DNA from: Malaya genurostris | Taxonomy: Eukaryota > Arthropoda > Insecta > Diptera > Culicidae | DNA: 64,000 nt | Direction: 5' to 3' | Assembly (NCBI RefSeq): GCF_030247185.1 | Contig: NC_080572.1 | Span: forward strand, 179,828,866-179,892,865 | Part shown: positions 11,866 to 23,521 of the stretch, in pieces | How the letters are laid out: every line of letters starts with the position of its first letter | How positions within the stretch are numbered: the first letter of the stretch is position 1 | Program-made: the position numbers and the translations under genes | The notes under the pieces: generated by a model | Database searches by the model: none | Told to the model about the DNA's origin: nothing | What the model saw: the letters and a program-made list of their open reading frames with translations, nothing else

Positions 11866-12760
11866 GTCAACGTTTGAACAACTCGGTCATTTACTATATC
11901 GGTACTGTTAAAGAGCTGAGCTCTGCGGATCTAATCGAAGTTGAAGTAGGTTGCCCTTTGTTGCACTTCGCGTTTGATCGAATCAGTGAAAATGCACAAT
12001 GAATAGAAAATAAAATAAAATACTCAACATTCTCGGAGTGAGACTGCAAGTCATGTCTTAAAAACCGGTCGTATTAGTTCACCGTCGAAAGTATTGTGTC
12101 ATTTTTTACTGTTTCATACAGTTTTTGAAAACAATTTGTGCTTTTATTGAAAGGTAGTGTCAAAAAATTTAGTGAAGTGAAAATATCGAAATTCTTGCCG
12201 AATAATGAGCATTTGCGGAAAGTGATGATGTATTGCTTTGTTGTGATAAAAAGTGCAGCTGAATAAAAGTGAATTTTCATTAAGGCTTACTTAATTTTTT
12301 AAGGCTTTCGAAGGCAACTTTATGGAATAAAGTATCTTGAATCTATTACTTACAATCAACATGTATTTCCATTCAAAATTCCCAACCTGGTTATAGTAGG
12401 GATGGGTGAAGCTCTGAATAAGACTTGGTGAACAATACCACCTAAACAGAAAGTGCGGTGCACGAAACGATTACTTTCCGGAATTAGTAAAACTCTAGTC
12501 AGCCGGCTGTTAGTAAATCTGCTACATCATTGTTTTACTGGTTTTTCAGCTTTTGTCTTAACGATAAATGAACGTATTATTCATAATATATGTTATATAT
12601 CTTTATCTTCATGCGTTTTTATTGGTGTCGAAAGAAAACATGGCAAATGTTTTTAAATTTAGTGCTTTTTTGTGAGTTGTTGTTTATATTACAAAAATTT
12701 AAGCAAACTACAGCTAAGACCAATCATTTACTCTTGAGAGCTTACGGGATTAAAAAAAAA
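11866..12760. other. Stretch without a recognisable gene
   Basis: I see no coding sequence, RNA gene or transposon ends here. Open frames are short and A+T-rich. Confidence 0.5.
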
Positions 12761-13893
12761 ACTGTTTCAATCCACCTAGTGGTGTAATGATGCCCCTCTC
12801 ATATCTCACATATTCTCATACATAAAAGTGTGGTATTCATCATTAAACTACAGAGTGAAACAGTACTCAGGTTGGTTATGCCATCTCTGAGGAAACGAAA
12901 GAGGTACTTTTGAAACCGGAATCTGGGAATCGGTATAAGCGAAGTTTGTTTCGAGAAAAGCGACTGGGATCCATTTTTGAGTCTATGGTTACAATCTTCG
13001 GTTGTTCATCAAAAACCGAAGAAAAAACAAGAAAGCCAAATTAATGTTTGGCCGTCTACTGACAATGACTACCGATTGGAAAAGTTTTGAGGCAAGTTTA
13101 AAAATTATTTCACTTTTTATTTCCGGTGCTTCCGGAATCAGGAAACGAGAACCAGCATAGTCGGAATCGAGTTGTTTGGTTGTCTATTGACAATGGCTAC
13201 CGATTGGAATAGTTTCAAGGCAAGTTGAGATTTTTTTACGTGTTCTGTTTCACCACTTCAAGTGACGGTATCCAATTTTAACAGACTTCACCATATACTT
13301 CCGGAACCGGAAGTCGTAAGTTTTATCTGGGACAGTAAGAGCTTTCATTTGAATCAAATTATGATGAAATCGGTCTCGCCATCTCTGAGAAAAGTGAGGA
13401 AGTACTTTGAAAAAAGATTTTTTTTCGCTAATCACCCTGTAACTCCGGAACCGGAAGTCGGATCAAAATCAAATTCAGGAACTTTGTATAGGACAATTGT
13501 ACCTTTTATTTGAATCTAAGTTTGTGAGAATCGGTTCAGCAGTCTCTGAGAAAATTAAGTTCACTTATTTTAATTTTTTTTGCGCATATCACCTAGTAAT
13601 TCCGAAAATGGAAGTCGGATTCGAATAAAATTCAGGAACTTTGTGTGGGGTTACAAGACCTTTCATTTAAATATAAGTTCCTAAAAATCGGTTCAGCCAT
13701 CTCCGAGAAAAGTGAGTGCAAATAACGTTACATACACACACACACACACACACATACACATACATACATACAGACATTTTGCGTACTTGACGAACTGAGT
13801 CGAATGGTATATGAAACTCGGCTCTACGGGCCTCGGTTCAAAAGTCAGTTTTCACAGTGATTGCATAACCTTTCTATATGAGAAAGGCAAAAA
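12761..13893 (+). repeat. Dispersed repeat family, long forward copy
   Basis: The copy begins with the head block CCACCTAGTGGTGTAATGAT and ends with CCTTTCTATATGAGAAAGG, a self-complementary tail. Between them, units of about 110-130 bp repeat GGAACCGGAAGTCGGAT, then a pyrimidine-rich piece, then AATCGGTTCAGCCATCTCTGAG. A (CA)n/(CATA)n microsatellite at 13737-13775 precedes the last block, ACGAACTGAGTCGAATGGTA. No protein is encoded. It is probably a non-autonomous mobile family of unknown class. Confidence 0.75.
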
Positions 13894-14252
13894 TAAACTC
13901 AGTTTGGAATACGGACTGGGTGTTTTTGACGGTGTTACAAGTCTGTTGGTGGCGCCATCATGACACAGGTGACTGCTGTGCCAACTAACGGTATATTCGA
14001 AATTACCGTTAAAATGATTCAAAAACTTAATTTGAGTGTCATGTCTGTTTGTTTGAACTTCTGAATCAAGCAAAGCTCAGTTTCATTAAGAAGGCTGTGA
14101 ATTACTGCAATGCAGAGAACGTAAAAAGAAACTTCCAGAGAAACTTACTTCATTTGACAGTGTATTGAAAACTTTTTATTGGAATATTTGTTTTGACTGA
14201 AAGTATAAAGAGAAATTAACAAAATAATTGCCTGACTGTCAAATTTTAATTC

Positions 14253-14712
14253 ATTTTTGCTTTGTTCATATAGAAAGGCTATGTAATCGCTGTGAAAACC
14301 GACTTTACAACCGAGGCTCGGTACCATTCGACTCAGTTCGTCGAGATCACAAAATGTGTGCGCGCGCGCGTTTGTGTGTATGCATGTATGTATGTGACAA
14401 ATAATGCCACTCAATTTTCTCAGGGATGGCTGAACCGATTTTCACAAACTTAGATTCAAATGAAAGGTCTTATGGCTTCATACAACTTTTCTAAATTTCA
14501 TTTGGATCCTACTTCTGGTTCCGGAATTACAAGGGAATATGTGCAAATTTAAAAAAAAATGCGCACTTAATTTTCTCGAAAATTTTTGGACCGATTTTCA
14601 CAAACTAAGGAGTAAACTAAAGGTCGTAAAATTCTTTCAAAAGTCTCCGAAAAGTTGACTCAGATTCGACTTCCGGTTCCAGTATTACAGTGCGATTAGT
14701 ATAAAAGTTTCA
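14253..14712 (-). repeat. Dispersed repeat family, inverted partial copy
   Basis: This is the reverse orientation of the copy at 12761, starting with the tail (CATATAGAAAGG), then CATTCGACTCAGTTCGTCGA, a TG/CG microsatellite (about 14350-14397) and two CCGGTTCC-type units. Confidence 0.7.
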
Positions 14713-14827
14713 ATTTCATGAGTATTTTCTCATAAGCGATGGCGAAACGAGGTGCATATTTTTGTAAAACTTAATGCTAAATTCATCTAGTTTGCAGATA
14801 TTGTTAGTTAGCGAATATATAAAACTA

Positions 14828-15727
14828 TCAGGTGTACAGGTGCCGTTTTCCGATAGGTGGCTGTACCGGCTGAGGCTGGTTAAAATACATAGATGATAAT
14901 GCCCTTAAAGTGAGTGTGTACAGTGCCTAACGAATTGTCATCGCCGTTTCTGTGACAGTTGTTCTTGTTTTCGTATTATTCACGCTCAAAAATGTCTGTT
15001 TATGTGCCCAATTCTCGCCGTTTGCGGGAAGTTTTACTTTTCTGTTACAATTCGAAAAAAAAATGCAACTGAAGCGCATCGAATGCTTTCAGGAACTTAC
15101 GGTGATGCTGCTCTGAGTAAAAGAACGTGTCGGGAGTGGTTTCAACGTTTTAAAAATGGTGATTTCGATGTCGAAGACAAACATGATAGTGGAAGAGAAA
15201 AAACCTTCAAAGAAAAATAACAATTTACTACGAGCTCTTAAAACCGGGTGAAACCATCACAGGAGATCGCTACCGAACGCAACTGATGCGCCTTAGTCGC
15301 GCACTAAAAGAAAAGCGGCCACAATATCAAGAGCGACATGACAAAGTCATCCTCCAACACGACAATGCTCGGCCTCACGTCGAAAATGTGGTCAAAAAGT
15401 ACCTGGAAACGCTGAAATGGGAAGTCTTGCCCCACCCGCCGTATTCCCCAGATGTCGCCCCTTCTGACTTCCACCTATTCCGTTCGATGGCACACGGCCT
15501 GGCAGATCGACATTTTCAATCCTTCGAAGAGTTGGAAAAATGGATTGCTTCATGGATAGCGTCAAAAGAGGACTCCTTTTTTCGAGCCGGTGTCCGAAAA
15601 TTTCCGGACAGAAGGGAGAAAGTTGTCGCTATACGGACATTACTTGAATAATACATCTGTAAGCACTTTTTCGCAATAAAGCTTTGAATTTTGGAAAAAA
15701 ACGGCGGAAGCAAAGTTGTACACCTAA
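14828..15727 (+). mobile_element. Mariner element (mauritiana/Mos1-like), internally deleted
   Basis: The termini are TCAGGTGTACA on the left and, reverse-complemented, TTAGGTGTACA on the right, with TA on both sides (14826-14827 and 15728-15729). At 900 bp it is about 400 bp shorter than a usual mariner, and the loss falls inside the transposase gene. Confidence 0.92.
14992..15651 (+). pseudogene. Mos1-like transposase, central deletion and frameshift
   Basis: The N-terminal helix-turn-helix region is readable (VPNSRRLREVLLF, then SKRTCREWFQRFKNGDF), with a frameshift in the A-run near 15054-15061. The frame stops at about 15220, and sequence encoding the first catalytic Asp block is missing. 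The C-terminal half resumes with LLKPGETITGDRY and continues through QHDNARPH and VAPSDFHLF, where the two Asp residues have the mariner spacing of 34 residues, to a stop at 15651. It cannot make active transposase, but the terminal repeats could still be mobilised by a related enzyme. Confidence 0.92.
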
Positions 15728-16269
15728 TACTACTCGTTAAGTGGGGATAGGGTCCAAATCAAGGGAAAAAACATCAGTTTTTAAGTCAATCGAAGCAGAA
15801 ATCTTGGGCCTGTGCACCGAGCTCTTACTTCTTCGCAGTATAAGATAAGCAAAGGTAAAGGCCCATAACTTGCTGAGTTTAAATTTTCACAGAATGTTCT
15901 TGAAATGTTTTTCGATTAGAAAATACAAAGAAAAAAAATGAACGATTTTTCAAAAGTGTTAGATCCTACCCGCCCCGTAAAGCTCTCATTGTCTTAAAAT
16001 ATGCTGTGCAATTTCATCCGGTTCCGAAATTATAGCGCGATGAGTGTCAAAACATTTAAATCGTCATTCAAAATGGCGATACAAAACTAGTATTCGATGG
16101 TACATGCAGCGTTGCTCCGTTCGCAGCGTGCTTTGTTCAATTTCGTATAGCGTGCAGGGTTGCCACATTTAAATCTATATTTTTAGGTGAGAAATAGGTA
16201 AATCTTTTATTCAATCTGTACCTAGTTTTATTACAAAATCATGATCATCATGATGCTTTTCTATAAAAG
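15728..16269. other. Non-coding stretch with a partial dispersed repeat
   Basis: No gene was seen. Positions about 15975-16185 match 9400-9615, sharing CAATTTCATCCGG, GTGCTTTGTTCAATTT and GTTGCCACATTTAAATC. Confidence 0.55.
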
Positions 16270-16967
16270 TATATTTACTGCCTTTCTCATAAAGAAAGTT
16301 TATGCAATCACTTGAAAAATTGGCCCGGAGGGCTGTGTTCTATATCATTCGACACAGTTCATCGAACTGAGATATGTCTTTGTATGTATGTATGTGTGTG
16401 AGTATGTGTCAAATTATGTCACAGACACATAGGTTGCTATTGAATTTCATTGTGCATTCATAGGTTAAAGTGTGTTTAAAATTGCACACCGTTATTTAGA
16501 GCGACGATGCTAAAAATGGTAAAATTCTTCTAGATTTGCTCAAAACTGATTCAATTTGTAGGCTATATTAGTTACTTACTTAACGAACCGACTTCGGCTT
16601 CGAAGTACCGAAAATTGTGGTCAAAATTACTAAAACGAGACTCTGATCGATTTCCATAAACTTAGGCTCAAATAAAAGTTCCCAAAGTCTCATAGGTTCC
16701 TGTTCAATTTCATCCGGGTCCGACTTCCGGTGCCAGATCTATAAGCTAAAGTGTGTTTAATCATTTAGTGCGTCGATGCAAAATAAAGAAACATTCTTAT
16801 TAACTTGTTTACAAAATTGAAAAGGTGATGTTAGTTCATACCCAAAGAAAGTTTTTTTATTTGACTCAAGATTGAAATTTTTTTTGCGAAATCTTCCAGT
16901 TATATTTTTGGCAATAAAAATAATATGAGAAAGGGATCATTTCACAACTAGGTGAATTGAAAAACTT
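16270..16967 (-). repeat. Dispersed repeat family, inverted copy with both ends
   Basis: The tail block (GCCTTTCTCATAAAGAAAG) opens the copy and the head block (GATCATTTCACAACTAGGTG) closes it, so this looks like an almost complete reverse copy of the family at 12761. It has only a few internal CCGACTTCCGG units. Confidence 0.65.
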
Positions 16968-16984
16968 TGACTACATCTGCAATA

Positions 16985-17844
16985 CACGTTTAAAAATAGT
17001 TACTCAAAAATGAGTAAGATCCCACTCATCTATAGAAAAAGTGGAACAACTCTAATTTAGTAACTCCTTATTTACTCAAATTTGAGTTTTTTCACTGGAA
17101 ACGATTTTTGGGTAAAATCTACTCATTTACTGAGTAACGCCTTATTTTCCCTTGTGCCAAAAATAGAGTAATTAGTTAAATTCTGTATGAAATTTTATTC
17201 CACATATACCAAATTTGCGTAAAATAGCTCCTTTTTTTAATTGTATTGTATTAAAATATTAAGTAATTGACACGCAACACATAAAACAATCTTACTGTGT
17301 TTTTTTATTATTTCGTTTACAATTGATTTCTATGTTTTTTTATTATTCCGTTTACAATTCTAGTTTCTAATATCATATCAAGTGGCGATCGCTTAAAGTA
17401 GTGTGTCAATCGTAGCTTAACACACATGTCAGTACTGCTCAGACAACAAATCAGACTCTTGTTCCTCATAAATGCCACACTTGAGGATATTTGTTTGAAG
17501 CACAGTTCGGATCCCTTCTGGACACAATAACTGCGTCGATGGCACAACCAAGAGGACAGTCTAAAAATTGTGTTTTTTGCAGACACAACACCGTTTGTGT
17601 TAAGCGACTCACTCTTGAAATACGCGATCTCACTAACAAAATATAGAACCTGTTGCTACAAATGGTTATTACAACTTTTAGACTGATCTTGCGAATAGTA
17701 ACATACAAACGAGTTTTTAGGTTAAACTCAAATTTAGAGTTACTCATTATTATTGATGGTAACTACTCAATTTTTGACGTTTCCATGTATCATTTGAAAA
17801 TGAGTACCTAGTACTCAAACTCTGAATAACTTTTCCTAAGCGTG
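16985..17844. mobile_element. MITE-like element with TA duplication and TGAGTA repeats
   Basis: The left end CACGTTTAAAAATAGTTACT and the right end, reverse-complemented CACGCTTAGGAAAAGTTATT, are imperfect inverted repeats, flanked by TA (16983-16984 and 17845-17846). The subterminal 200 bp on each side is full of ACTCAAATTTGAGT-like motifs. No coding sequence was found. Confidence 0.8.
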
Positions 17845-18040
17845 TACTTTTATTCTTGTCGATGATTACTCGCATGACTGCTTAACAAAATGGAGCCAAT
17901 TTTACGGAATTTCTTTTTGAAAAATTGTTCACCACAAAACAGACTGATAAATTCTAGATTATTGAACTATAAGTTAATATTGTATTTCCAAAAGCATCTA
18001 CCTCATCGGAATGATATGCAATGGTTAGTTTATTAGTTAG

Positions 18041-20065
18041 TTAGTTCTCGGGAAGCTTGAAGAACCTATCGCAATTCTTCTCTGCGAACTCCACGAACTT
18101 GCAATTTGTGGCGATCGCACATTTCAGCAATGTTTCTGCATCGTATTCGGCGTTGTTTTTGCGCTGGGGAGATTTTTCAAACAATCTTTTGAAAATATCA
18201 TCTAATTTTAAGCTTCTACGGGCCACTTTTTTGGGGAGAATCTCCGTTAGAGGTTTTCTTGCAAAAGAATTATTTGTTTTTTTCTTAGCGAAGAAATCCG
18301 CAATAGTTTTCGGTCGATGTTCTGCTTCCTCCTCCTTCATTGAAACGACCATCGTTGGTACAGTTGCCGCTATTTGTCCTGATGCTATGCTGCTTTTCTC
18401 CATACATCTAAAATAGCGTAGTGAGTCCAAGCAATAAATGTCATTGGGTAGTGCAGCTTCCATGTGTTTTCTCAGCATGACGAAGTCGTAAGACCTTCCA
18501 TTGTGCGCTACCAAACAAATGGGTGTTGGCAAGCGTTTCAAGAATAACTTTAAGAGTAGCACTGGAAATTAACGAGAATAACTTAATGATTACACTAACG
18601 AGAAGTGGTTTGTGATTTTATCGATAAGTAATTTACAATTAAGGAGACTAGATCCTACATTGAAGGATATGAACCTAACGTAAGGCGAACAGTAGGTACC
18701 GGAAAACGATGTTTGAGGCCGTTGCGAAATCCAATAAGGCGACTTCCGGTTTATTACTTTATTCCTAGAAACCCCTTTGAATATGCGTATTTTAGAAGTG
18801 GATTTGATAAGTAGATGTCATAAATCGATGTTTGAGATCGTTTCAAGGTGACGACTTCCGATTTGTGATTATTCCTCGAAAATCATTATTGATTAGATGC
18901 AGGAGAATGATATTTAGGATCGTTCCGAAGTCCAAGATGCAATACAATATGATTAGTTTTGGATCGAATTTTAAGTATGCACGCCTGAAAATGACATTTT
19001 CTAGTCGTTTCTAAATCTAAGACGGAGACTTCCAATTGATATCAATAGAAAAAAAAATTAAAATGAGGAAATTACCAATAAAACCACCATTTTCCGTTGC
19101 GTACTTGTCAAATCCGTTTCGTGAATACGCATATTGTGAAGATTTTCAAAGTATATCGATAAACCAGAAGTGGTTATCTAGGTTTTTGAAACGATCCCAA
19201 ACCTCGTTTTTCGGTATCAACTCATCAAATCCGTTCAGAAAATGCCCATAATTTACTGAAAGTCGCCATCTTGGATTTTGGAAACATCGTATTCCGATAT
19301 CTAAAAATCAAATCCGTTCCGAAAATACCCATGTTGTAGAGGTTTTCTAATGGCGTTCTTCGTTGAAAAACACTAGTGGCGTGGATTGCTCTGGTTTTGC
19401 ATTTTCGAGCAGAAACGGCTATGAAACACCTTCAGAATATTGCATTTCTGCTTGAATGTGCCAGTTCTGTCAACCCAGAAGTCGCCATCTTGAATACTGA
19501 ATCGAGTTCAAACGTTGTTTTACAGTAACTATCCGTCAAACCAGTTTCAAAAGTATAAGATACGAATATTGTCATAGCAGGTTACATTGTTAGAAAAACA
19601 TGACAGTTTTTGTGATTTGGTTCGTGAAAATAGTTATGTAAATCGAATACTTCGTACGAAAAGGCTTAGTCAATGAAGGTCTAGGTGTAAAAATGGGTTA
19701 ATGACAGTGACTCACTTCTTAATTTTTAAAATTGCTCTAATAAAATTTAATTCATTACCTGTGTCCTCATCAAGAGGTGATTCATTCTCCAGTAATTCTT
19801 TGGAGAGGCCTACAAATACAATTGTTTGAAAACACTCCCATAATCGTTTCAAAATCATACCTGTTTCCGTTCATTCAAAGTATTCTATTTGCGGATTAAT
19901 GCAAATGGTCAATTTATGGAGAATTCTCGGAAGATCATCATAGGCCGTGTCAAGGATCTGTTGTTTCGAACATGCTAGCAATGAAATCTCTGTGATTTCC
20001 CCCATCGCCTTAGGATAGTTCGTACTAACTAAATCAAGAAATATGAATGATTGAACTTCTGGCAT
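18041..20065 (-). pseudogene. TREX-like paralog, catalytically dead, in-frame stop
   Basis: This is a second copy of the DEDDh exonuclease gene with the same layout: proposed exons 20065-19861, 19809-19759 (51 nt, as in the intact gene) and 18561-18041, all phase 1. An in-frame TGA at 19873-19871 falls at codon 65, just before the exon end; without it the frame would give 258 residues. ExoI reads FLDLVST, so the catalytic Glu is Val. ExoIII reads NNAEYDAETLL, so the catalytic His is Asn. ExoII (AHNGRSYDF) is intact. A linker of about 60 residues absent from the other copy contains RPKTIADFFAKK, which resembles a PIP box with Pro for Gln, and many lysines. An AATAAA lies at 18034-18029. It is either a pseudogene or, if translated from a later Met, a non-catalytic DNA or PCNA binder. 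Confidence 0.87.
18650..19560. repeat. Intronic repeat with CGCCATCTTGGATTTTGGAA-type units
   Basis: The long second intron of the TREX-like pseudogene is filled with diverged units. They share GTTTGAGATCGTTTC-like phrases, GACTTCC and, towards the right, CAAATCCGTT and CGCCATCTTG, some in inverted orientation. This explains why the intron is 1197 nt, against 329 nt in the intact gene. Confidence 0.55.
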
Positions 20066-20315
20066 TTTTTTTCGCGTATGCACTTAACACAATGTATGCA
20101 GCAGGACTGAGCAGAATAGTATGGTTTGAAAAAAATTTAGCGGGAAACAAATTATCAATAGTTGCGTTTCGATAAGCGATAAGAAACGACGATTGAATTG
20201 CATGCATGATAAAGCTCACCTAGGAGTGTATGACATCATTCTTATCACTGTGCCGTCTCTGAGTTTAATATTTAAACTTGGGCAAAGACTAAATCAATAA
20301 ACTTGGACAAAGACC

Positions 20316-20692
20316 ACACTCTTAGAAGAAACGAAATTTATGCTTGACGTAAATTCAAGCATGCCGTAATTTCTTCGGCGGTGACGCAATATTACATCTA
20401 TTAACATGTAAAAATAAATTTTGCGTTTGTATCGATGTAAGCTTCAGCTAAATGAACTGTGAAGTTAATGGTATGACTTATCTTTACATGCTTTGTATTG
20501 GGAATGTAAGCTAATCGCGACGCTCCTTCTATGTGCATCTATAAAGATGTAACAAGTGTGTACAAGCTTACATCGATACAGACGCAAAATTTATATTTAC
20601 ATGTTAGTAGATGTAATATTGTGTCATCACCGAAGAAATTACGACACATTTGAATTTACGTCAAGCGTGAATTTTATTTTTTATAAGAGTGT
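20316..20692. mobile_element. Foldback MITE with arms of about 130 bp
   Basis: Both ends read ACACTCTTA inwards, and the arms stay complementary through GCTTGACGTAAATTCAA, CGTAATTTCTTCGG and ATCGATGTAAGCTT. The total is 377 bp with a spacer of about 110 bp. No target duplication was evident. Confidence 0.85.
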
Positions 20693-20944
20693 AGATTTGA
20701 ACAGATAGAAAAATCGAGTGGTTAAAAATATATTCGGTATCGTTAGTTTTCCGTTTATTATGCCATGTTTTAGCAAGGTACGTTTGAGTGAAGTTCTGTC
20801 CACACATCATAAGTTATGTCTTTGATATGGCAGATTTGAAAATATGTCTATTGTACGCCGCTCTCAAAATAATAAGACGCGAGATTGCAATCATTGCTAA
20901 AATAAGAGAATTCATGAACATACTTTGAAGTCCTATTCTATGTG

Positions 20945-21065
20945 GTTTACTAATTAGGGGTAGCTTCATGGCTTTTCAAAGCATAGGGCGCTAGTCCTAC
21001 AAGCCAGGTACCGTATATTCGAGTCCCGAACTGGAGGGATTCTTAGTTTCCTCGGCCGTCTTAGA
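20945..21065 (+). repeat. tRNA-derived SINE-like fragment
   Basis: The block GCGCTAGTCCTACAAGCC followed by ATTCGAGTCCCGAACTGG resembles a tRNA with an RNA polymerase III B box (TTCGAGTCC). GGAGGGATTCTTAGT follows, as in known insect tRNA-derived repeats. It cannot fold as a normal tRNA. Confidence 0.5.
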
Positions 21066-21099
21066 AAAATTGTGTTGCATTGAAAAACACTTGGATTTG

Positions 21100-21680
21100 T
21101 CGGTTACGTCATATACAACATTACATCTTTCGACCCGGCACTGTTCACCCTTCCAAATTTGGTACATTGTTTGCTTTCAAATAAGCCTGAGTTTATCGAA
21201 ATTCATTAAGCCATATTCGAGAAAATTCAGCTAATGCAAAATGTGCGGTAAGTCGTTTACGTCACTTATACTATTATATCATAAAAACCGGAATAATTTG
21301 ATTTTCAAACTTCATCCGAATTTTAATTGCAGCTTTCAAACGAGCCTAGGCGAGTAGAAATCGGCTAAGCCATGGCCAAGAAAATTGAGCGGTAAAAATA
21401 AAGCGTTTTGTCGGTTACGTTTTTCATACCATTATATCTCCAGATAGACAGTAGCTTTCAAACGAGCCTCAGTTTGTTGAAATCGGTTCAGCCTTCTTCA
21501 GAAAAATTGAGCGTTAAAAAAATCTTTGAAAGGTGCACACACATTCACACATACACGCAGAGACATTTTCCGATCTCGTCGAGCTGAGTCGAATGATGAA
21601 TTACACTATGGGTCTCCCAGGTTCCATTCGAAAGTCGGGTTTTCCAGCAATGCTATTACCTTTCTATAGAGAAACCCCTG
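21100..21680 (+). repeat. Dispersed repeat family, divergent subfamily
   Basis: GTCGGTTACGT and AATCGG(C/T)T(C/A)AGCC blocks repeat three times. The copy ends with GTCGAGCTGAGTCGAATG and CCTTTCTATAGAGAAA, the same ending as the copy at 44870-45455. Confidence 0.6.
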
Positions 21681-22334
21681 AAAGAGCAAATAAAACAAAA
21701 ATGTTGCTGGATTCATCATTCTGTGACAAAAGACATTCAAGTCCGCGTGACAATCTGGGCAACTGTTTAAAACATGTTTGCCCTGTGTGTAAATAAATAT
21801 TTTCACAAGAGATTCGAATGCAGAAAATGTAGATTCCATGTGTTTTGTTTATACATGCAAAAAACTTTAGTTTTGGACTCAGGGAGGTGTTAACTCAATC
21901 GTATTCCGATGACTCATTTTGTATACAGAGCAAATCGTGTTCCATTGTTTCTTGAACCCGAGCAGCCCCGCCTTAATGCACTGTTTGCATCGAATGGATT
22001 CAAACATTACATAAATACTTTCGTTCCCTTGCAAATGGCAAGCAATCGATACATATTTGGATTATGTTCTACAATTCTTTATGAACAATTTACATTTTCC
22101 GATTTTACTTATATTTCAGTTCTAATTCAATGTACTATTATACTCTGCAGTATTTGGAACCAGCCAATTACACCTTTGCGATCTAGAATAATACTGCACA
22201 CAGGAGAATATTTTTTCCTATAGACGCTCCTAAAAGGTATTTTTTAAAAGAGTTTGCTGATTTGAATTTTAAATAAAACACATGTCAATTTTTTTTATTA
22301 GATGGATAATTTCTTGGCATTTAACATTTAAATA

Positions 22335-23039
22335 CAAGGTGGGTCATTTAAGGTAGAAGGATTACAGACTTTTGACAGAATTGTCAGATCGACTAAGGAC
22401 ATACCGCATTGGATGCGTCATTCCAAGACAATTTCATCATGTCAGACGAGTTAATTGATTGTTAATTGAGGAACGGCCTTTAAAAAGTTACAGTTTTGTG
22501 TGGTGTTAATGTTGATGGCGATCGTTATCAAGCCAGGATAAATGATTGTGTGATGCCCGTTGTTCGTGAAAATGGTTCGAATGGCTACTGGTTTCAACAG
22601 GACGGTGTAACATGCCATACAGCTCGACTAACAATCGATTTGGTTTGACCATTGTTCCTCGGATGAGTGATATCGAAAAACGGTGATTGTAACTGGCCCT
22701 CGAGATCACCGGATTTGATGCCATCAGACTTTTTTGTGGGGCTATTTGAAATCCGAGGTGTACCCTGATAAGCCAAGAACCGTAGCACAACTCTAATACA
22801 ACATACGACGTAAAATCGCCGCCATATCAACCGATACATTGGCCAAAAAGATGGAAAACGCCGAAAAAAGGGCACATTTTGTACTCAAGGCCATTTACGC
22901 GATATCATTTTCAAAAATAGCTGTAACATATCTCCCTGAACCAAAATAAATTATAATCGAATTGAAAATAAATAGGAATGTTTTTTTCTCATATATTTAG
23001 TTCGGAAACAAATGCTTCCACTTTAAATGGCTCACCCTG
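22335..23039 (+). mobile_element. DD41D-type Tc1/mariner element, internally deleted
   Basis: The ends match: the left starts CAAGGTGGGTCATTTAAGG and the right, reverse-complemented, starts CAGGGTGAGCCATTTAAAG, with TA at 22333-22334 and 23040-23041. At 705 bp it keeps only the C-terminal part of a transposase, about 22515-22920. WFQQDGVTCHTA and SPDLMPSDFF have their catalytic Asp residues 41 residues apart. At least two stops and frameshifts interrupt the frame. A stand-alone end of the same family is at 43880-43997. Confidence 0.9.
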
Positions 23040-23041
23040 TA

Positions 23042-23166
23042 TGATTTCAGGCATTCTGGAAGTCCAACTTTCGGTAACGTTCTAAAGCATTTGAGAGCGT
23101 ATTTCAGCAATGACACGTTGAATATTGTTTTCCAAAGCATCAATCGTTGCTGGTTTATCCACATGG
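23042..23166 (-). pseudogene. C-terminal relic of a second DD41D-like transposase
   Basis: Read on the minus strand, the segment gives VDKPATIDALENNIQRVIAE, IRSQML, a stop, and then ESWTSRMPEII. This is the pattern of the C-terminus of Tc1/mariner DD41D-type transposases. It abuts the right end of the element at 22335-23039 and the reverse-transcriptase relic beyond 23167, so the junctions record insertion or deletion events. Confidence 0.7.
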
Positions 23167-23521
23167 ATTATCCATTCAATAGACGAAAACCCTCTAAAGT
23201 AAAGTTGACGTCATTGAAGTATAGTAAAAATATTATAGGCCCGAGATGGCTACCCTGCGGAATTCCGGACTCAGCGATAAACTCATTGGAAACGAGTTCG
23301 CCGATTTTCACTGCTAAATGTCCGAAAACCAAGTATTTCCAACTTAGCAATTGTTATATCGTGGTTAATTATATCGAAGGCAGAAGAAAGATCAGTGTAA
23401 ATAGCGTCTATTTGCAAACCTTATGACATACCATCAGTCACGTAGGACATGAAAGACAATGGGTTGGTTGGTTGTGGAGCGCTTAGACATAAATCCATGT
23501 TTAGTATCGAGTGGTTGAAAA
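23167..23521 (-). pseudogene. Jockey-like non-LTR reverse transcriptase fragment
   Basis: On the minus strand the palm-domain landmarks appear in order: KHGFMSKRST, then IYTDLSSAFDIINHDI (the first catalytic Asp box), then, after a frameshift, SGIPQGSHLGP and FNDV. The YADD box expected shortly after is missing, because the frame runs into the transposase relic at 23042-23166. Only about 110 residues of a normally large ORF2 protein remain. Confidence 0.87.

Noticed and set aside
20945..21065. TTCGAGTCC context considered as a tRNA gene
   Set aside because: No complete cloverleaf can be formed; it fits a tRNA-derived repeat better.
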